Origin: an uncultured beta proteobacterium
Lineage (GTDB): Bacteria; Pseudomonadota; Gammaproteobacteria; Burkholderiales; SG8-39
Assembly: GCA_902826155.1 (NCBI GenBank)
Contig: CADEDU010000081.1
Location: 1 to 34,008, forward strand
DNA: 34,008 nt
Direction: 5' to 3'
A program made the position numbers and the translations under genes. This document shows positions 29,916 to 34,008 of this stretch, in pieces; position 1 is the first letter of the stretch; every line of letters starts with the position of its first letter. The notes beneath the pieces are model-generated. The model was not told where the DNA came from. It did not search any database and saw nothing but the letters and a program-made list of their open reading frames with translations.

Positions 29916-31835
29916 TTATGGCCACGCAAGCTTCGATTCGTCCGATGAGCGCAGCCGCGCGCGCGCGCCGGAGAAGCGGATGGACGCGGCGATACCGCGC
30001 CAGCCGAACGTCGCGATCACCGAGCGCTTGGCACGATCGGCGTGCGAGCCGCTCAGTCCCGCCGCACCGAATCGCTCGTAAAGATCGAGATTGACTGCGC
30101 TGTTTACCAAGGCAAGGTGCGTGAACGCCTGCGGAAAGTTGCCAAGGAACGCGCCGCTTGCGGCATCGACCTCCTCGGCATAGAGCCCCACGTCATTCGC
30201 GTAACCCAACAGGCGCTCGAAGTGCGCGCGCGCCTGATCGATGCGTCCGGCGGCGAGTTTGGCGTCGATGAGCCAGAAGCTACAGATGAGGAACGCGCCT
30301 TCCTCGCCCGAGAGGCCGTCTTCACCGCGGTACCGCACGACGAAATCGCCCTGGCCGAGTGTTCGCTCGACGGTATCGATCGTGCGCTCGAGTGTCGTCT
30401 GTTCGAGCGGGAACGCGAGCATCGGGGCGAGCACCACGGCCGCATCCACGCCACCGTCGTAGGCCTGTCGGAGGTAGCCGCCGGCCGGATCGATCGCGTT
30501 GCGCTCGATGTCCGCCCGAATGGTGGCTGCGAGCTGCTGCCATCGCTGCGGATCCTCGAACAGGCGCGCGGCACGGTCCATCGCCACCCAGCTCATCAGC
30601 TTGCCGTGCACGTGATGGCGCGGTGGTCCGCGCATCTCCCACAGTCCCTGATCCGGATCCTGCCAATGCTCGGCGACGAACTCGGCGAAGGTGCGCAGCA
30701 GGCGGCGATACTGCACGCTCAGCTTTTCGCCCAGCGTTTGGTAGAGCAGCGCCAGATCGAGCGTTTCGCCATACACGTCGATCTGCCGCTGGAGGTAGGC
30801 GCCGTTGCCGATGCGCACCGGCCGGCTGCCTTCGTAGCCCTCGAGGTGATCGAGCACATGCTCTTCGAGGCTGTGCGAATGATCGATGCCGTACATGATG
30901 CGCACGTGCGGCAGCGTCTGACTGCACGCAGTCGCGAGAAACCGGTGGTAGCTTCGCGCCTCGCCGCTGTAGCCCAGCGCGGCGAGCGCATAGAGCATCA
31001 AGCTGCCGTCGCGGAGCCACGTGAAGCGATAGTCCCAATTGCGTTCCCCACCGATCTCCTCGGGCAGCGAGGTCGTGAGCGCGGCCACGAGCGCCCCGGT
31101 TGGCGCGTAGGTCATGGCCTTCAAGACGAGCGCGCTCCGCTTGACCGCTTCCACATAGCGGCCGCCGTAGCGACAGTACGCGAGCCATTCTTGCCAGAAC
31201 GATCGCGTAATGGCGAGAAACTCGTCGACGCGAGCACGCGGCGCGACGCTGCTTACGGTGTTGCCCGCGAGGACCAGATCGTGCCGCTGCCCTGCCCGTA
31301 ACGAGAGGTGCGCTTCAGCAACGCCGTGCGTCACTGTGAAGGGCAAGTCGGTGTGCAGCGAAGGCAACTCGGGGCCGGTCACGATGCCGTCCGCGACGCT
31401 TAGTGGACTGTCGTCACGCGCGTAGTGGCGCGACGGCCGGTAGCGCACCTCGATCTCGAGCTGTCCGGTGATCCCTTCGACGCGGCGCACCAGCCAGTTG
31501 GGTGCATTGAGCGACACATAGTCGTGCGCGCTCGCATCGAGCTGTCGGCCGACCGGCATGAAATCGGTCACGCTCATTGTTCCAGTCGACGTGGTGAAGG
31601 TGGTGACGAGCACGTTCGTGTCCGGCTGATAGGCGCGCGTGGACTGTGCGGCACCCAGCGGCCGGATCGACCAGAACCCGCCGCGCCCCGCATCGAGCAG
31701 GCGGCAGAAAATCGGATCGGCATCGAAGCGACGCAATGCACACCAGTCGATACTGCCGTCGCGGCCGACCAGCGCACAGCCGTGGCAGTCGCCGATCACC
31801 GCGTAGTCTCGGATCGGGGTATACGCGCCCGCCAT
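29916..31835 (-). CDS. Glycoside hydrolase family 15 (glucoamylase/trehalase-like)
   Basis: Cytoplasmic glucan-1,4-alpha-glucosidase- or trehalase-type enzyme of 639 residues, start at 31835 with GGGAGG six bases upstream. The N-terminal beta-sandwich domain opens with IRDYAVIGDCHGCALVGRDG, typical of bacterial GH15 proteins (trehalase_GH15_N). The (alpha/alpha)6 barrel carries ERNWDYRFTWLRDGSL at 264-279, which binds the substrate and holds an acidic residue pair. GEDGLSGEEGAFLICSFWLI and GLYAEEVDAASGAFLGNFPQ at about 520-590 contain the catalytic glutamates by family analogy. No signal peptide. In mycobacteria the family includes a trehalase, elsewhere glucoamylases acting on maltodextrins. 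The choice cannot be made from sequence alone. It stands alone. Confidence 0.88.
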   Translation of the reverse strand: MAGAYTPIRDYAVIGDCHGCALVGRDGSIDWCALRRFDADPIFCRLLDAGRGGFWSIRPLGAAQSTRAYQPDTNVLVTTFTTSTGTMSVTDFMPVGRQLDASAHDYVSLNAPNWLVRRVEGITGQLEIEVRYRPSRHYARDDSPLSVADGIVTGPELPSLHTDLPFTVTHGVAEAHLSLRAGQRHDLVLAGNTVSSVAPRARVDEFLAITRSFWQEWLAYCRYGGRYVEAVKRSALVLKAMTYAPTGALVAALTTSLPEEIGGERNWDYRFTWLRDGSLMLYALAALGYSGEARSYHRFLATACSQTLPHVRIMYGIDHSHSLEEHVLDHLEGYEGSRPVRIGNGAYLQRQIDVYGETLDLALLYQTLGEKLSVQYRRLLRTFAEFVAEHWQDPDQGLWEMRGPPRHHVHGKLMSWVAMDRAARLFEDPQRWQQLAATIRADIERNAIDPAGGYLRQAYDGGVDAAVVLAPMLAFPLEQTTLERTIDTVERTLGQGDFVVRYRGEDGLSGEEGAFLICSFWLIDAKLAAGRIDQARAHFERLLGYANDVGLYAEEVDAASGAFLGNFPQAFTHLALVNSAVNLDLYERFGAAGLSGSHADRAKRSVIATFGWRGIAASIRFSGARARLRSSDESKLAWP

Positions 31836-31952
31836 TCCTCGCCTCCCGGGATGTTCGACGCAGAGCCTACCTGGTTGACGCCCGGTTACACATAAGTTCG
31901 TCTACTAACCAGCGGTGACGAGCCGGTGGGGGTGGATTCCAGTGAGTAGGCC

Positions 31953-32702
31953 TTAGGCGTCCAGACGAAACGAAGGCTCCCACTCGAGCTCGTCGCGCGC
32001 TTTTCGGCAGTCGACCACCCGATCGACTTCAACGATGTTGTAGGCGCCGTGTTGTCCCTTGTTGATTGCAAGTAGCGCGGCTATGGCGGCAGCATCGACG
32101 TGAACCGACAGGTCGTCATCGACTGGGCGATCCTTGTTCGTCCCCGGTCCATAGAGCTTGCCGTAGCGCAAGACGATGCCGGTCAGAGCGGCTTCGTGCA
32201 ACACCGCATCCTCGAGCGCGTGGACGCCCGCGGCCGTCACGCCGGCGGCACCGTCGAGTAGGGGATCGGATTCGCCGTGCGGCTGCGGTCCGGGCGCGTA
32301 CACCCAAGCGATACTCTGTGCGACCAGCCGGGGCACGCGTGCGGCGAGTGCGGCGTCCACGAGATTGCGCGTACCTTCGCGCCGGATGCGCGCATTGCGC
32401 GCGAGCGCCTCGGGTAGTCGACCCGGGTCGGCAAGACCGGCCAGATCGGTCAGCTGATGGACGACGACGTCCAGGTGTGCGCTGGTGACCGCCCGAAGTA
32501 GCGCTTGCGCGTCATATACGTCGACGATGACCGGCGCGGCGCCGAGCGCGCGCAGCACATCGGCTCCCGCATCCGAGCGCGTCGTGCCGATGACCGAAAA
32601 ACCGTGCTTCACCAGCAGTGGTGCCAATCGCCGCCCGATGACACCGGTGGCGCCGGCAAGAAACACGCGGCACGGGGTGCGATCCGCGTTCGCGCGTTTC
32701 AT
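31953..32702 (-). CDS. NAD(P)-dependent epimerase/dehydratase-like (atypical extended SDR)
   Basis: Protein of 249 residues starting MKRANADRTPCRVFLAGATG at 32702. The same frame is open further upstream, but that is the shadow of the preceding gene, and the ATG overlaps its stop as ATGA. The nucleotide-binding motif GATGVIGRRL lies at about 18-27. Ser-Ile-Ala-Trp-Val-Tyr (SIAWVY) stands where SDR proteins have catalytic Ser and Tyr, but the usual YxxxK is not evident (YAPGP), so catalysis is doubtful. LRYGKLYGPGT and AYNIVEVD are typical of NAD-dependent epimerases. The length is short for sugar epimerases (300+) and fits atypical SDRs. It forms an operon with the SnoaL-like gene. Confidence 0.78.
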   Translation of the reverse strand: MKRANADRTPCRVFLAGATGVIGRRLAPLLVKHGFSVIGTTRSDAGADVLRALGAAPVIVDVYDAQALLRAVTSAHLDVVVHQLTDLAGLADPGRLPEALARNARIRREGTRNLVDAALAARVPRLVAQSIAWVYAPGPQPHGESDPLLDGAAGVTAAGVHALEDAVLHEAALTGIVLRYGKLYGPGTNKDRPVDDDLSVHVDAAAIAALLAINKGQHGAYNIVEVDRVVDCRKARDELEWEPSFRLDA

Positions 32703-33148
32703 GGCCGATACGCCAGTGACACCAGCTCCGGGATTCGGTCGGTCCCGAGTTGGCGCAGCAGTGAAGCGAGGTCGTAGAAGAACTCCTCGCCGGCCATCAA
32801 GCCATCCTTGAAGCGCACGAAGACGGCGAAAGGTTGGACGAGTGGCCTGCTGGTCGGCGGGATGCCTAGGAACGCACCGACATGTCGTCCGCGCCAGGTT
32901 GCCTGCGCGACGTACACATCGGATGCCCAGAAGGCCTGCTGTTCCGGGCCGCGCTCCACGGTGACTTCGAACGTGCGCCACCAATGTAGGTGATGGGCGC
33001 TCGCACCTTCGTGGCCCCGCCAGGTCTGGCCAGTTGCGTGATCACGGAAAACGCAGTCTGCATGGAGCGTCGCCAGCGTTCCGGCCAGGTCGTGCGAATT
33101 CTCTGCCGCGAGGTGCCGCCGAACGAGAGTGCTTGAATCGGATGTCAC
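32699..33148 (-). CDS. SnoaL/NTF2-like protein
   Basis: Protein of 149 residues from a GTG at 33148 with GAGGA five bases before it. The frame extends to an ATG at 33244, but that would run through the shared promoter region. The cone-shaped NTF2 fold is suggested by LVRRHLAAENSHDLAGTLAT, LHADCVFRDHATGQTWRGHE and QPFAVFVRFKDGLMAGEEFF, a SnoaL-like polyketide-cyclase pattern with His and Asp/Glu facing the pocket. Members are small-molecule isomerases, cyclases or binding proteins. It begins an operon with the epimerase and is divergent from the MarR gene, so it is probably controlled by it. Confidence 0.75.
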   Translation of the reverse strand: MTSDSSTLVRRHLAAENSHDLAGTLATLHADCVFRDHATGQTWRGHEGASAHHLHWWRTFEVTVERGPEQQAFWASDVYVAQATWRGRHVGAFLGIPPTSRPLVQPFAVFVRFKDGLMAGEEFFYDLASLLRQLGTDRIPELVSLAYRP

Positions 33149-33240
33149 GATGTCCTCGTCGTACCAATCCACGCATGCCGGAAGGCCGAGCGCGGATATT
33201 ATTCGTGCCCTGATAAGATATAAGAGCGCTGATATTATGG
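33149..33240. promoter_or_regulatory. Divergent promoter/operator between the SnoaL-like and MarR genes
   Basis: An AT-rich island in GC-rich DNA. The direct repeat GATATTAT occurs at 33195-33202 and 33231-33238, about 36 bases apart, with TGATAAGATATAAGAG in between. The second copy overlaps the ATG of the MarR gene (33237), so a repressor bound there would shut off its own gene and could block the leftward operon. MarR proteins usually bind such sites, but the match is visual only. Confidence 0.5.
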
Positions 33241-33728
33241 TCAAGCATCAACCCGCCCGCTCCGCCCGGCCCGTGATCCCGACCGCAGGCGCGGCGATGC
33301 GCGGCACGTCGGGCCACTTGGCCTATCTGCTGCGGCAGGCGAGCGCCGCAGTCCGCCTCGATCTCGATCGCGCGCTTGCACCGCTCGATCTGACGTTGCC
33401 GCAGTTCGCCGTGCTGACGATGATTGCGAACTACCCCTCACCGTCGGGCGCAGACATCGCGCGGCTCGCGATCCTTACACCGCAGACCGTCAATCTGATC
33501 ACCCGCAATCTGTTGCGGCGTGGGGCGATCGCTCAAGTGCCGCATGCGACGCATGGCCGGATCTTGGTGCTCCAGCTCACCACGGCGGGCCAGGCGCTGC
33601 TCAAGAAGGCGAGAGCGCGCGTCGCCACGGTCGAGTCGCGGCTCGACCGTACGCTGCCCGCCGAGCAAGCCGGCGCGATCCGGGCTTGGCTGGTTCGCGT
33701 TGCGGTTGAGTTCATCGGGCCGGCGTAA
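33237..33728 (+). CDS. MarR-family transcriptional regulator
   Basis: Dimeric winged-helix regulator of 163 residues from the ATG at 33237 (MVKHQPARSARPVIPTAGAA). An upstream start in the same frame at 33129 is unlikely because it crosses the operator. LTLPQFAVLTMIANYPSPSG is MarR helix 2 to 3. ADIARLAILTPQTVNLITRN with LLRRGAIAQVPHATHGRILV gives the recognition helix and the wing with the family's Asp/Arg replaced by HATHGR. C-terminal AEQAGAIRAWLVRVAVEFIG is the dimer helix. No clear ribosome binding site is seen, and the start could be near-leaderless. Divergent orientation suggests it represses the SnoaL-epimerase operon in response to a small ligand. Confidence 0.85.
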   Translation: MVKHQPARSARPVIPTAGAAMRGTSGHLAYLLRQASAAVRLDLDRALAPLDLTLPQFAVLTMIANYPSPSGADIARLAILTPQTVNLITRNLLRRGAIAQVPHATHGRILVLQLTTAGQALLKKARARVATVESRLDRTLPAEQAGAIRAWLVRVAVEFIGPA

Positions 33729-34008
33729 GCGCTACGCTGTTTCGGATCGATCTCCGCGATCTTCACAAGCCCTCGATAGCGCGCGAGCTGCGCCTCGAGC
33801 AGAGGTTTCCGGTTTGATAAGGAGGCGAGCGGACTCGTACACGAGAGGCCGAAGGGCTAGTGCGCCGAGACGAATGACCGGCTTCTACTCGGACACGGTC
33901 GGTCAGTCGAGGTCGATGAAGGTGCGCGAGCGGCCACTTAGCACCACCGCTTAAACCTTCATAACGGACGTCTGATTCTGCAACTATAGATTGATATGTT
34001 GATGGGTC
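33729..34008. other. Right-edge region without a recognisable gene
   Basis: Neither strand has a supported gene. A minus-strand stretch (33750-33880) reads KPVIRLGALALRPLVYESAR and could be the tail of a gene whose remainder is degraded, but in-frame stops interrupt it on both sides. No repeat is seen. Confidence 0.25.

Noticed and set aside
30042..31301. 419-codon plus-strand frame opposite the GH15 gene
   Set aside because: Shadow of an enzyme with clear GH15 motifs. Composition dominated by Arg, Ala, Glu, Val without pattern.
1..34008. CRISPR array, tRNA or rRNA genes
   Set aside because: No regularly spaced identical repeats of 25-40 bp, no cloverleaf with a conserved T-arm sequence, and no rRNA-like stretch was recognised on reading both strands.

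Overview
The window is GC-rich, densely coding DNA of a proteobacterium, most likely a betaproteobacterium (Burkholderiales-like). The pointers are a Rep_3-type initiator followed by ParA/ParB as on Burkholderiales plasmids and chromids, a decayed TctC (Bug-family) binding-protein remnant, an ICE-type DUF3577 gene and a near-consensus proteobacterial dif site. This taxonomy is inference. No rRNA, tRNA or CRISPR was seen.

Left part (1-10.4 kb). A strip of gene debris (tail of a YoaK/DUF1275 membrane protein, a broken higBA toxin-antitoxin pair) is followed by a tightly packed minus-strand operon: flavin-dependent monooxygenase, peptide-type periplasmic binding protein, two permeases and two ATPases of a Dpp/Opp transporter. 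Reading on, there is a dead IS91-type transposase fragment, a promoter-like repeat, a lipoprotein-like gene with an amber codon, and an MFS_3 efflux protein.

Middle part (10.4-18.5 kb) is an accessory zone with low gene density. It holds a 43-residue secreted peptide with its own terminator, remnants of TctC and carboxymuconolactone decarboxylase genes, a hypothetical protein, a DUF3577 gene plus the remnant of a second copy, a phosphoribosyltransferase, a tyrosine recombinase with atypical active-site residues preceded by a 16-bp inverted repeat, a DedA-type membrane protein, and a two-gene unit encoding a HEAT-like/alpha-beta hydrolase and a small HEAT-like protein.

Replication and maintenance block (18.6-27.5 kb). 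This holds a dif site, an orphan ribbon-helix-helix protein, a Fic protein with its own inhibitory helix, a replication initiator, an iteron origin (six 17-bp units phased to the DNA helix), parA and parB containing three identical-type parS palindromes, a second symmetrical Xer-like core site, and a 675-residue tyrosine recombinase with a complete active site. The block looks like the core of a plasmid or chromid, or a plasmid integrated through Xer-type sites.

Right part (27.5-34 kb). Small hypothetical gene, bacteriohemerythrin, orphan RHH protein, GH15 glucoamylase/trehalase-like enzyme, and a MarR regulator divergent from a SnoaL-like protein and an NAD-dependent epimerase.
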